A stretch of 64,000 bases of DNA from Bacteroidales bacterium (lineage in GTDB: Bacteria; Bacteroidota; Bacteroidia; Bacteroidales; UBA932). The translations under genes and the position numbers were made by a program. Below are positions 15,692 to 24,423 of this stretch, piece after piece. The notes beneath the pieces were generated by a model that worked only from the letters and a program-made list of their open reading frames with translations, had not been told where the DNA came from and ran no database searches. Location: positions 62,001 to 126,000 of the forward strand of contig JAFXVX010000003.1 of the NCBI GenBank assembly GCA_017534745.1. The letters run 5' to 3'. Position 1 is the stretch's first letter, and each line of letters begins with the position of its first letter.

Positions 15692-16759
15692 ATGGATCTC
15701 TCGCTGCTTAAGGAAATACTTCTGGTCGATTCGACGAGCGGGCACGAAAGGGCCCTCTCGGAGCTGCTTGCGACGCGGCTCGAAGCCCCGTCGCTCCAGC
15801 GCTTCGAGGTTGGCGACGGCACTGAGAACCTGCTTTTCAGCTGGGGCGAGCCGTCAGTCGTGTTCTGCACCCACATGGATACAGTGCCGCCGTATATCCC
15901 TCCGACATTCGGGGAGGACCGTATCTGCGGCCGCGGCGCCTGCGACGCCAAGGGGCAGATTTTCGCCCTGTACTCGGCGTGCAAGAGGCTCGAGGCCGAG
16001 GGCTGCAGCGGCTTCGGCCTGCTGCTCCTCAGCGGCGAAGAGACCGGCTCCTGGGGCGCCAGGGCATTCGAGAAGACTCCTTTTAAGGCTCCGTATCTTA
16101 TTATAGGTGAGCCCACAGAGAACCGCATGGTCAGCCGCAGCAAGGGGACGAAGTCCTTCTCCCTCCGCTTCACCGGCGAGCCCTTCCACTCCGGTTACCC
16201 CCAGTACGGGGTCAGCGCCGTCGAGCTATTCATCGACTTTATGAACAAACTGAAGGAGTTTGTCAGGGAGATTAATACACCTGTCATACCGAGGCCTGAG
16301 GCCGAGAGTATCTCCTCTGGTGACGTAGATTCTCTCGCTTCGCTCGGAATGACAACAGAAGGACTTACCTACAACGTAGGTCTCCTCCACAGCGACAACC
16401 CCCAGAACGTCCTGTCCCCGGAGCTCACGTGCAGAATATATTTCCGTACGACCGCGGAGACGGATGCGACAGTCTCGGAGTGGATGATGCGGCCCCGCGA
16501 GAGGGTGACGGTGGAGGCTCACGGAGGCGACGCCCCGGCGGAGTATTTCACCCTTCCTGGCTTCGAAAGCGCCCCGGCGTCCTTCGGCACCGACGCGCCG
16601 CACCTTACCAATTTCGCCCACAAGGCGATCTGCGGCCCCGGCTCCATCCGCACCGCTCACCGCGCCGACGAGGAGGTCCTCATCGCCGACCTCGCCGCCG
16701 CCATCGACCTCTACGTCCGCATGTTCCACGCCCTCCCGACGACGCCGTCCACAAAATGA
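15692..16759 (+). CDS. M20-family deacylase, dapE candidate, with in-frame palindromic insertion
   Basis: 355 residues of dinuclear zinc peptidase. Ligands and catalytic residues are visible in CTHMDTVPP, GRGACDAKG, SGEETGSWGA and IGEPTENRM; the dimerisation lid follows. The position between dapA and dapB suggests N-succinyl-diaminopimelate desuccinylase, though ArgE- or LysK-type use cannot be excluded by sequence. Residues 197-221 (NTPVIPRPEAESISSGDVDS onwards) come from a palindromic element inserted in the lid domain before the strand YNVGLL. The frame is intact, so the gene is probably functional. Confidence 0.82.
   Translation: MDLSLLKEILLVDSTSGHERALSELLATRLEAPSLQRFEVGDGTENLLFSWGEPSVVFCTHMDTVPPYIPPTFGEDRICGRGACDAKGQIFALYSACKRLEAEGCSGFGLLLLSGEETGSWGARAFEKTPFKAPYLIIGEPTENRMVSRSKGTKSFSLRFTGEPFHSGYPQYGVSAVELFIDFMNKLKEFVREINTPVIPRPEAESISSGDVDSLASLGMTTEGLTYNVGLLHSDNPQNVLSPELTCRIYFRTTAETDATVSEWMMRPRERVTVEAHGGDAPAEYFTLPGFESAPASFGTDAPHLTNFAHKAICGPGSIRTAHRADEEVLIADLAAAIDLYVRMFHALPTTPSTK
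16282..16354 (+). repeat. Palindromic in-frame element, copy 2 (M20 gene)
   Basis: 73 bp from TGTCATACCGAGG to CTCGGAATGACA. The left arm has the GGCCTGAGGCC mini-hairpin and the right arm the CGCTTCGC type, so this copy is in the opposite orientation to copies 1 and 4 relative to its host gene. It is nevertheless open in the host frame, encoding VIPRPEAESISSGDVDSLAS. Confidence 0.85.
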
Positions 16760-16800
16760 GGGGTAAAACGTGGACGGAGAAAATTTAAAACGAGAAAATT

Positions 16801-17460
16801 ATGAAAGTCATTATCAGCGGATACGGAAAAATGGGGCACATGGTTGAGGCTGAGTTGAAGGCCCGGGGGATAGAAATCGTGGAGGCGAGCGAAGATATCG
16901 CATCGACGGATACGGCGGTTGCGGCGGAGTGCGTGTGTATAGATTTCACGTGGCCGGAGTCGTTCAAGAAGAATTATCGTTTCATCGCGGACAACTTCAA
17001 GGCGGCGGTGGTCGGGACGACCGGCTGGAACGACGTCAAGGACGAGGTCCTCGATTATTTCCGTGAGAAAGGCACCACGCTGATCTATTCCTCCAACTTC
17101 TCGATAGGGGTGAACGCGCTTTTCGCCGCGACCCGCCGCGCCGCTGAAATCCTGAAGGGCGCCGGCTACACACCTTCCATCGAGGAAATCCACCATATCC
17201 ACAAACTCGACGCCCCGTCGGGCACCGCGAAGACCCTTGGCGCCATCATCGAGGACTCCCTCGGCTCCTCGCCGGAGATTTCCTCCGTGCGTGAGGGCGA
17301 GGTCCCGGGCATCCACACTGTCGATTTCCTGTCGGAGTGCGACCGCCTGACGCTCCGCCACGAGGCGTTCTCCCGCAAGGGCCTCGCCGCCGGCGCAGTC
17401 GCCGCGGCCCTCCTCACCGAGACCCACCCCGGCGTCCACGAATTCAGCGAGTTGATATAG
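16801..17460 (+). CDS. dapB: 4-hydroxy-tetrahydrodipicolinate reductase
   Basis: 219 residues. The nucleotide-binding start is GYGKMGHMV, GTTGWND is in the cofactor domain, and the catalytic/substrate motif is EIHHIHKLDAPSGTAKTL. It reduces the dapA product with NAD(P)H. It is compact compared with about 250-270 residues in many bacteria, mainly by a shorter N-terminal Rossmann region (DIASTDTAVAAECVCIDFTW directly after beta 2). It ends 3 bases from the convergent manC stop, with no terminator between them. Confidence 0.92.
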   Translation: MKVIISGYGKMGHMVEAELKARGIEIVEASEDIASTDTAVAAECVCIDFTWPESFKKNYRFIADNFKAAVVGTTGWNDVKDEVLDYFREKGTTLIYSSNFSIGVNALFAATRRAAEILKGAGYTPSIEEIHHIHKLDAPSGTAKTLGAIIEDSLGSSPEISSVREGEVPGIHTVDFLSECDRLTLRHEAFSRKGLAAGAVAAALLTETHPGVHEFSELI

Positions 17461-17463
17461 ACC

Positions 17464-18564
17464 CTACCGGTACTTTTTGTACTTGGGGTGGACGAGTGGG
17501 GAGAGGAGGTCGGAGATGGAGGGGTCGTCCTTGGGACAGATTAGGAGGGCGTCGGGAGTATCGACGACGGCGAAGCCTTCGAGTCCCTTGACGGCTACCA
17601 TTTTACCCTTGACGGTGCTGTAGATAATGGTGCCCGGGGAGTCGGAAACGAGGCTTGCCGGGGCGAAGACCAACGGCTCATCCCCTTCACGGAAATTGTC
17701 ATAGAGAGTGCTCCAGGACGAGACGTCGTCCCAGCCGAAACGCGCGGGGTAAATCCACGCGATGTCGGTCTTTTCCATCACGCCGTAGTCGATGGAGACC
17801 TTGGGGCAGTCGGCGTAGGCCCTTTCGATGAAAGCCTTCTCGTCGGGAGTGCCGAGGTTCATCTCCCAGCCGACGAAAAGCCGGGTCACCTCCGGGACGA
17901 ACCGTTCCATTTCGGAACGGAAGGTCTCAGCTGAGCTTATCACAATACCACTGTTCCAGAAAAACTCTCCGCTGCGGAAGAAAACCTCCGCGAGGGCGGC
18001 GTCGGGCTTCTCAGTGAAAGTCTTTACCTTCAGGGGTTTGCCCGGCTTGGAGGAAGTGTTTCCGCCAAGGGCCTGGATGTAGCCGAACCCTGTCTCGGGC
18101 CTTGTCGGGATTATTCCTATCGACATGAGTATTTCCCGGCCGGACGCCTTCTCAAGGGCGTCCGCGATGGTCTGGAAAAACATCTCCTCTTCCCTGATTA
18201 CAAGGTCGGAAGGAGACACTACCATCATCGCTTCAGGATCCTTTTTCAGGAGAGTGTATGCCGCGTAGGCGATACACGGGGCCGTGTTGCGGGAATACGG
18301 CTCCAGAAGGAGGTTCTCCTCCTTCAAGCCCGGAAGGGCCGCGAGCGCCTTGTCGCGGAAGCGCGCAAGGGTCACCACGAAAATATTCTCGGTGGGGAAG
18401 ATTCTCGAATAGCGTTCGTAGGTCCGTGCGAGGAAGCTTTTTCCGTCGCCTCCGGGCGAGGGGATGAACTGCTTGGGCAGGGATTCCCTGGCGACGGGCC
18501 AGAAGGCCGCGCCCCCGCCGCCGGCCATTATTATGCAGTAGTTGTGTTTACTGTTGGGTGACAT
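17464..18564 (-). CDS. manC: Mannose-1-phosphate guanylyltransferase
   Basis: 366 residues, the single-domain form without the isomerase part. It makes GDP-mannose for glycan and polysaccharide synthesis. The nucleotide motif is IMAGGGGAAFWPVARESLPK, slightly altered from the common GGSGTRLWP (Ala-Phe replaces Arg-Leu), followed by KPDAALAEVFFRSGEFFWNSG and VSIDYGVMEKTD, both characteristic. It is the last gene of the dacA-mutS2-yraN-manC run, 19 bases after yraN. Confidence 0.9.
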   Translation of the reverse strand: MSPNSKHNYCIIMAGGGGAAFWPVARESLPKQFIPSPGGDGKSFLARTYERYSRIFPTENIFVVTLARFRDKALAALPGLKEENLLLEPYSRNTAPCIAYAAYTLLKKDPEAMMVVSPSDLVIREEEMFFQTIADALEKASGREILMSIGIIPTRPETGFGYIQALGGNTSSKPGKPLKVKTFTEKPDAALAEVFFRSGEFFWNSGIVISSAETFRSEMERFVPEVTRLFVGWEMNLGTPDEKAFIERAYADCPKVSIDYGVMEKTDIAWIYPARFGWDDVSSWSTLYDNFREGDEPLVFAPASLVSDSPGTIIYSTVKGKMVAVKGLEGFAVVDTPDALLICPKDDPSISDLLSPLVHPKYKKYR

Positions 18565-18583
18565 ATTGTTTTAGTGTGTGGTT

Positions 18584-18967
18584 TCAAGTATAAATAGGTA
18601 CCCAGGCGGATGGGTAATACTCCACATCCGTCCTGTCGCCGTCAAAGACGACGCTGACAATATCGAAAAAAGCTTCCATGGAGATTCCTGCGGGTAGGGC
18701 GTCGCTGTTGAGATAATGGAGGGCCGCCGCGGTGACCCTGCTCCGCTTGGAGTGGCCGACCTTAGCCGTCGGGTCCTCGGCCACGGGAGCCATAAGGCTC
18801 TTTACCTCAACGAAATGGATACCGTCGGAGGAAGCTGTGATGAGGTCTATTTCCAGGTGTCCGTAGCGGTAATTGCGCTCAAGGATGCGGTGGCCGAGCC
18901 CTTCGAGGTGCTCCCCGGCAATCCTTTCGCCGAGCTCTCCAAGTTTCTTTTTCCCGAGAACAGCCAT
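18584..18967 (-). CDS. YraN/UPF0102 family putative endonuclease
   Basis: 127 residues with the family core: GERIAGEHLEGLGHRILERN, HLEIDLITASSDGIHFVEVK (predicted nuclease Asp and Glu-x-Lys) and KRSRVTAAALHYL. The family has the Holliday-junction-resolvase-like nuclease fold and is usually near mutS2 or rnhB genes. It starts two bases after the mutS2 stop. Cellular role is not established. Confidence 0.85.
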   Translation of the reverse strand: MAVLGKKKLGELGERIAGEHLEGLGHRILERNYRYGHLEIDLITASSDGIHFVEVKSLMAPVAEDPTAKVGHSKRSRVTAAALHYLNSDALPAGISMEAFFDIVSVVFDGDRTDVEYYPSAWVPIYT

Positions 18968-18969
18968 CG

Positions 18970-21486
18970 CTAGAATTCTACTATGGTTACACCGCTGCCA
19001 CCCAGCTGTATGTGCTCGTCGCGGACCGACGAGATGGCCGGGATGGTGCGGAGATATTTCTGGATTTCCTCGTGGAGGGCGCCCGTGCCCTTGCCGTGAA
19101 GTATCCTAACGGAAGGGACGTTAAGCATAATCGCGTCATCGATGTAGCGCGTCACTTTCTCAATGGCATCCGCCACCCTTTCGCCGCGGACATCGATTTC
19201 CGGGCGGAATGCCAGCTTGCGCTCCTCGAGCGCCTCATCGCGCCGGATAAGAGGCGGCCGTGAGATTTCCTTTATGGCGGAACGATACTCGTTGGAGGTC
19301 ACTTTCTCTACCCTGTCACGGGAGATTTTGGTCGTGATGTTGCCCGTCGCCACGACGACGGCTTTCTGGGAGACCTGGATAACCTCACCGACGAGGCCGC
19401 TATCCTTGATGCGGACCTTTTCTCCTACGGAAACGGGCGAGCTGCGGAATGCCTCCAGCTTATTGTCTTCAGCGGGCGGCGGGGCGGCCTCCCCGGAACG
19501 GCGGCGGCGCTTTTCATTCTCTCTCTCGCGTCGCTGCTCGAGGTCGCGGATTTTCTTTTCAAGATACGCGTCCCGGGACCGGCCTTCGCCTTCCTTTTTC
19601 TCTCCGAGAGCGCCGATGAAGCGCCCAAGCTCCTCGCGTGCCTCTTTGGTTGCAGTCTTTTCAGCCTGGGCCTCGCGGATGGTGCGGATGGTGTTCTCAA
19701 CCTGGCGGTTGGCGCCCTTCACTATCTCTTCGGCCTCCCTGCGGGCTTCGTCAAGGATGCCCTTGCGAAGCGCGCGGATGTCTTCGAGCTCTTTCTGGTA
19801 GCGGTCCGTGATGCTTTCGAGAGCCTTGTCTGCGGCCTTCACTTTGTGGAGGCGCTCGTCGAGGACTTTCCTGTTGCGGGCAATGCGACGGAGGTTCTTC
19901 TCTATGCCGACGTATTCTTCTCCGGCGCGGGCTTCCGCGTCCTTCACCACGGCTTCGGGGATACCGATTTTCCTTGCGAGAGCAAACGCGAACGAGCTTC
20001 CCGGGACACCGGTCTCCAGTTTGAAAAGCGGGGTGATATTCTCGGTGTCAAAGAGCATGGCGCCGTTGATGACGGCGCTCTCCGGCGAGGAGGCGTAGAG
20101 TTTGAGGTTTGTGAAATGTGTCGTGATAACGCCATAGGACCCCCTCGCCTCCAGCGAGGAAAGGATGGCTTCCGCAATCGCCCCGCCGGCCGCCGGCTCT
20201 GTCCCGGAGCCGAATTCGTCGATAAGCACCAGGGTCTTGTCATCTGCCTTAAGGAGAGTCTCTTTCATGTCCTCCAGGAAGGATGAATAGGTCGAGAGGT
20301 CATTGTCGATGGACTGATCGTCTCCGATGGAGACCATGATACGGTTGAAAACCGGAAGCTCGGAAGTCTCCGAGGTCGGGATCAGCATCCCCCACTGGAA
20401 CATGTACTGGAGAAGTCCTACCGTCTTGAGACAGACGGACTTGCCCCCGGCATTGGGCCCCGAGATAAGGAGGATTCTCTTGGAAGGGGTGAGGGTCAGG
20501 GAGAGCGGGACGATTTCCCGTCCCTCTTTCCTAAGAGCCTTCTCCAGGAGTGGATGGCGGGCCTTGCGAAGATTCATCTCGCCGCCTTCCGAGAGGAGCG
20601 GCGCGCCGGCTATCATGTCCAGCGAAACCTGGGCCTTTGCCATTATAAAATCAAGCTCTCCGATGTAGGTTGCAGAGTCTGCGATCTCCGGGATATGCGG
20701 CCGCAGGAAGTCGGTGAACTCCGAAAGTATCTTCGCAATCTCCCGGGCCTCGGCGAAGCGGAGGCCGGCGATTTCGTTGGTGAGCTCCACTATCTCGGCG
20801 GGCTCGATGAAGGTCGTCTTTCCTGTCGTGGACTCGTCATAGACAAATCCCGGGAGGCTCTTTTTCCGGGCCGAATGGACCGGGATGAGCATCTTCCCAT
20901 CCCGCATCGCGACTCCGGCGTCGGCGTCAGCTATCCCGTCCTGCTGCGCCTTGCGCAGGATGGCGTTCATCCTTTTGGAGACCTGCCCTTCCTTGTCCTT
21001 GAGTTCGCGGCGTATTTCCTGGAGCCCGGGAGAGGCCGAGTCCCTGACCTGGCCGGTCTTGTCCAGAATCAGGTCTATGCGGGCCTGCACCTCAGGGAAG
21101 TCGGCGACCCGGGATGAGAACCTCTTGAGGCCCGGGTAGATGCCGTCCTTGATGCCGCGGAAGAAGGCTGTCGCCTTCCGCACGGTCTCAAGGAGGGTCT
21201 TCAACTTGCCGAGGGAAAGGAGGCTTATCGTGCCGGACTCCTCCAGGGGGAGGAGGAACGGCAGGCAATCGACATACCCTGTCGTCGGGAATGTCTCTTC
21301 GAACATGAGGATGAGCCGCATCTCGTCCGTCAGTAGGATGCGGCGGCTGATTTCAGTCGGATCCGTTGATATGAGCTCGCTCCGGACCTTATCGGCGGCA
21401 TAGTCCGTCATGCAACGGTCCTGGACCATCCGCCGGACGCGGTCGAACCCGAGTTTCTCCTCTACTTTGGGAAGCTGCCCGCTCAT
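18970..21486 (-). CDS. mutS2: Endonuclease MutS2
   Basis: 838 residues from the ATG at 21486, which overlaps the dacA stop as ATGA; a longer open frame reaching 21912 is only antisense-style overlap with dacA and was discarded. Features in order: core/lever helices, a Walker A SGPNAGGKSV near residue 340, Walker B LVLIDEFGSGTEP, a long coiled coil (about 510-660) and a C-terminal Smr nuclease domain (EIDVRGERV near 763, ILHGKGTGAL). MutS2 binds branched DNA or collided ribosomes. The linker before Smr is rich in Arg and Glu. Confidence 0.93.
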   Translation of the reverse strand: MSGQLPKVEEKLGFDRVRRMVQDRCMTDYAADKVRSELISTDPTEISRRILLTDEMRLILMFEETFPTTGYVDCLPFLLPLEESGTISLLSLGKLKTLLETVRKATAFFRGIKDGIYPGLKRFSSRVADFPEVQARIDLILDKTGQVRDSASPGLQEIRRELKDKEGQVSKRMNAILRKAQQDGIADADAGVAMRDGKMLIPVHSARKKSLPGFVYDESTTGKTTFIEPAEIVELTNEIAGLRFAEAREIAKILSEFTDFLRPHIPEIADSATYIGELDFIMAKAQVSLDMIAGAPLLSEGGEMNLRKARHPLLEKALRKEGREIVPLSLTLTPSKRILLISGPNAGGKSVCLKTVGLLQYMFQWGMLIPTSETSELPVFNRIMVSIGDDQSIDNDLSTYSSFLEDMKETLLKADDKTLVLIDEFGSGTEPAAGGAIAEAILSSLEARGSYGVITTHFTNLKLYASSPESAVINGAMLFDTENITPLFKLETGVPGSSFAFALARKIGIPEAVVKDAEARAGEEYVGIEKNLRRIARNRKVLDERLHKVKAADKALESITDRYQKELEDIRALRKGILDEARREAEEIVKGANRQVENTIRTIREAQAEKTATKEAREELGRFIGALGEKKEGEGRSRDAYLEKKIRDLEQRRERENEKRRRRSGEAAPPPAEDNKLEAFRSSPVSVGEKVRIKDSGLVGEVIQVSQKAVVVATGNITTKISRDRVEKVTSNEYRSAIKEISRPPLIRRDEALEERKLAFRPEIDVRGERVADAIEKVTRYIDDAIMLNVPSVRILHGKGTGALHEEIQKYLRTIPAISSVRDEHIQLGGSGVTIVEF

Positions 21487-22301
21487 ACCGCCTCCTCCGC
21501 GCCGCCGGAAAGCGACGCGCCTATCTTGAGCTTGAGCTCGTTGATATTGTGGATCTCGGTGACGACTCCGCCATGGACGAACACTATCCCGCCGGTCTCT
21601 TCTGAGACCACTATGACGTCGGCGTCGCTCTCCTCGGAGATGCCGACCGCCGCTTTGTGGCGCATGCCGTAGCTGGGGGGAAGATTGGTCGAGGATGTTA
21701 TGGGCAGGGTACACCTGGCGGCGACGATGCGGTTTCCTTCGATTATCATCGCGCCGTCGTGGAGGGGGGAATTTTTGAAGAAGAGGTTCAGGATGAGGCG
21801 CCTGTTGACCATGGCGTCGATCCTGTCCCCTGTCTCGATGATGTAGTCGAGCGAGGTCTCGTGGGGGATTACGATAAGGGCGCCGGTGCGGGCCGCGGAC
21901 ATCGTCCGGCAAGCCTCGGTAATCTCGTTGACGGAGCCGGTGTCCATCGCTTTTTCCTTGACGCCGAAGATCTTGGTCACTATAGCGCGGGTGCGGCGCG
22001 AGAAGGCCGAATTGCCGCCTATCCTATTGAGGAAATGGCGGATTTCAGGCTGAAAAATCACCACAAGGGCGATGACGCCGACATCCAGGATGGCGCTCAT
22101 CAGGGCCGTCATCATCTTCATATTGAGGGCCGAAACCACTACCTCGATGAACAGGAGGAGGATCAAGGCGATAAAGATGTTGATGGCGGAGGAATCGCGT
22201 ATCCAGCGGAACACAAGAAAGATGACGAGAGCCACCATAATGATGTCCAGCACGTCCGCAAGGCCGAACTGCATGAATCCGAATATGGAGAGCACTCTCA
22301 T
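21483..22301 (-). CDS. dacA: Diadenylate cyclase CdaA/DacA
   Basis: 272 residues. Three N-terminal transmembrane helices (from about residue 8 to 80) precede the DAC domain. Catalytic motifs are SPLHDGAMII and GMRHKAAVGISEESDADV. It makes cyclic di-AMP from two ATP at the membrane. I chose the ATG at 22301, because a TAATTTTG -7 box ends just upstream; a TTG at 22310 would fall inside it. In this operon the cyclase precedes mutS2 and yraN rather than the glmM/ybbR context of Gram-positives. Confidence 0.9.
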   Translation of the reverse strand: MRVLSIFGFMQFGLADVLDIIMVALVIFLVFRWIRDSSAINIFIALILLLFIEVVVSALNMKMMTALMSAILDVGVIALVVIFQPEIRHFLNRIGGNSAFSRRTRAIVTKIFGVKEKAMDTGSVNEITEACRTMSAARTGALIVIPHETSLDYIIETGDRIDAMVNRRLILNLFFKNSPLHDGAMIIEGNRIVAARCTLPITSSTNLPPSYGMRHKAAVGISEESDADVIVVSEETGGIVFVHGGVVTEIHNINELKLKIGASLSGGAEEAV

Positions 22302-22307
22302 ACGGTG

Positions 22308-22336
22308 CAAAATTAACTAAAATTATGTTACCTTTG
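22308..22336. promoter_or_regulatory. Divergent -7 boxes of dacA and thrA
   Basis: On the minus strand TAATTTTG (22308-22315) lies 6 bases before the dacA ATG; on the plus strand TACCTTTG (22329-22336) lies 7 bases before the thrA ATG at 22344. Both fit TAnnTTTG. Start sites would fall at or next to the ATGs, giving nearly leaderless messages. The two promoters share a 42-bp intergenic region. Confidence 0.5.
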
Positions 22337-22343
22337 AAGTCCC

Positions 22344-24422
22344 ATGACAAAAGTTCTGAAATTTGGAGGATCCTCGGTCGCTGACGCAACGGCCATCTCG
22401 CGCGTGCTCGACATCGTGGAGGCTGAGGCCTCTTCCGGCAAGGTAATCCTGGTCTGTTCCGCCATCAGCGGATGTACTGACGCGCTGCTCTCCGGGGCTG
22501 CCGAGTCCCTTGAGCGGATACGCTCCCGCCACCTCCGCATCATAGGGCGACTCTTCACCGGTGAGCAGCGGGAAGCTGCGCAAAAGGACATCGAGTCCCT
22601 TTTTGCGGAGATGTCGGCCGCCCCGGAGGCGGAGAAAGTCACTTTCGGAGAGATTTTTTCCACAAGGATTATCGCACGGAAGCTCTCCTGCGAGGGTTTC
22701 CGGACAGTATGGACGGACTCACGTGAGTGTGTCGTCAAGGGCGATATTCCTGAGACATATTCCCGTATCCGCAGGGCGGTGAGCGGCGACGCCGACATAT
22801 TCGTCGCCCCCGGCTTCATAGCGTCCAACCCGGACGGGTCTGTGACGACTCTCGGCCGCGGCGGGTCCGACTACAGCGCTGCGCTCTATGCCGCCGCCGT
22901 CGGCGCGGATTCCGTGGACATCTGGACCGATGTCCCCGGCATCATGACCGCGAACCCGAAGAAGGCCCCGCTCGCAAAGACGGTCCCGTTGATGTCCTAC
23001 TCCGCCGCTCTCAGGATGGCGGACGGCGGCGCGAAGGTGCTGTATCCGCCGACCGTCGCCCCCGCCCGTGAGGCCGGCATCGGCATACGCATCCTCAATA
23101 CCTTCGACCCTGCCGCCGGCGGGACCCTCGTCTCCGGAGAGGACTGCGTCCCGGGTTGGGTCGGCCTCGCCGACAGTGAGGACGGAGTCATCACCATAGT
23201 CGGCGGCGGCGAGGAGGATCCGGCCGACTATGTGGAGAGGGCCGCCGAGACTCTCCGCCGCAGCGGCATCCAGCCGCTTTCCAGCGAGCCTTCCGGGTGT
23301 GACCTCGTGATCCGTGTCTCACCAGGAATATTGAAAGAAGCAGTGAAAGTTCTCCACCGCGAGTTCTTCGAAGCTGCCCCGGTGCGTAATATCCGGCTTT
23401 TCATTGCCGGAGCAGGTGCCGTGGCGTCAGCCCTGCTTGAGACCGTGCGAAAGAGTGCCGGCCTTGTCGCGGAAAGGACCGGCAAGCGTCTCATTGTCTG
23501 CGGTATAGCATCTTCGAAGCTGTCGCTTGTTGACAAGGGCGGATTGCCGCCGGAGGAGGCGATTTCCGCGTTGGAGGAGAGTGGTGACAGCCTTCCGTTC
23601 GTTGAAAAAGTGCTTCAGGAAGAGGGTGAAGGCGCCTTTTTCGTGGATTGCACCGACAGCCATACGATTTATAAAGACTACGAACGCCTTTTGGAAAAGG
23701 GCTTCGGGGTTGTGTCGTCAAACAGGCGCTCTTTTGCAGTGCCTTTTGTCAGCTATGCGGCCATCAAGGCGGCCTCGCTCCGCAGCGGTTCTCCGCTCCG
23801 CTATGAGACGACCGTCGGTGCCGCCCTTCCCGTGCTTGAGTCCATTTCCAGAAGCACCAATTCTTCGGATGAAATAATCTCGATAGAGGCAGTTGTCTCC
23901 TGCACCCTCAACAGGATTCTGTCGGAATACAGGGCTGAGGAGAGTTTCTCCTCGCTCGTGAAGAAGGCCTGGGAGGACGGACTGACCGAGCGCGATCCTC
24001 GCATCGACCTCGGAGGCCGCGACGCTCTCCGCAAGCTCCTCATCCTCGCCCGCGAGGCAGGCCTCGCCCTCGAGGAGCAGGACGTCGCCATCGAGCCCGT
24101 GACAGGCGGCAGCCTCGAAGGCCTTGACATTGAGGGAGTTTTCGCCGCCCTTGAGGAACGTGAAGAGTACTTCGCAGGCCTCTATCACGACGCCTCATCC
24201 CGCGGCCTCAAGCTCCGCTTCACCGCAACCCTCGAGCGCGGCGCGGAGCCCGCAATCCGCCTCAAGGCGGTGGACAGCCGTCATCCGGCGTACCACCTCC
24301 GCGGGACCGAGAACGCCATCATCATCCGCAGCGCGTTCCATCCCTATCCACTCGTCATTTCCGGTGCGGGCGAGGGCCCGGGCGAAGCCGCCTCCTCGCT
24401 CCTCAACGATATTCTGAAGTAA
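22344..24422 (+). CDS. thrA: Bifunctional aspartate kinase / homoserine dehydrogenase (ThrA-like, shortened)
   Basis: 692 residues against about 810-820 in typical ThrA. Kinase domain 1-265 starts KFGGSSVADA. Residues about 270-350 hold only enough sequence for one ACT domain, so the regulatory region is about half the usual size. The dehydrogenase domain (350-692) begins FIAGAGAVASALLE, where the third Gly of GxGxxG is Ala, and keeps TVGAALPVLESI and RDPRIDLGGRDALRKLLILA. The catalytic Lys of the NKK motif is Arg (VVSSNRRSF). Kinase activity is likely; dehydrogenase activity and feedback control are uncertain. It is followed one base later by asd. Confidence 0.88.
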   Translation: MTKVLKFGGSSVADATAISRVLDIVEAEASSGKVILVCSAISGCTDALLSGAAESLERIRSRHLRIIGRLFTGEQREAAQKDIESLFAEMSAAPEAEKVTFGEIFSTRIIARKLSCEGFRTVWTDSRECVVKGDIPETYSRIRRAVSGDADIFVAPGFIASNPDGSVTTLGRGGSDYSAALYAAAVGADSVDIWTDVPGIMTANPKKAPLAKTVPLMSYSAALRMADGGAKVLYPPTVAPAREAGIGIRILNTFDPAAGGTLVSGEDCVPGWVGLADSEDGVITIVGGGEEDPADYVERAAETLRRSGIQPLSSEPSGCDLVIRVSPGILKEAVKVLHREFFEAAPVRNIRLFIAGAGAVASALLETVRKSAGLVAERTGKRLIVCGIASSKLSLVDKGGLPPEEAISALEESGDSLPFVEKVLQEEGEGAFFVDCTDSHTIYKDYERLLEKGFGVVSSNRRSFAVPFVSYAAIKAASLRSGSPLRYETTVGAALPVLESISRSTNSSDEIISIEAVVSCTLNRILSEYRAEESFSSLVKKAWEDGLTERDPRIDLGGRDALRKLLILAREAGLALEEQDVAIEPVTGGSLEGLDIEGVFAALEEREEYFAGLYHDASSRGLKLRFTATLERGAEPAIRLKAVDSRHPAYHLRGTENAIIIRSAFHPYPLVISGAGEGPGEAASSLLNDILK

Positions 24423-24423
24423 T

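Noticed and set aside
21487..21912. 142-codon upstream extension of mutS2
   Set aside because: It lies inside dacA in another frame and is extremely rich in Arg, Pro and His. The ATG at 21486 overlaps the dacA stop and gives the normal MutS2 N-terminus.
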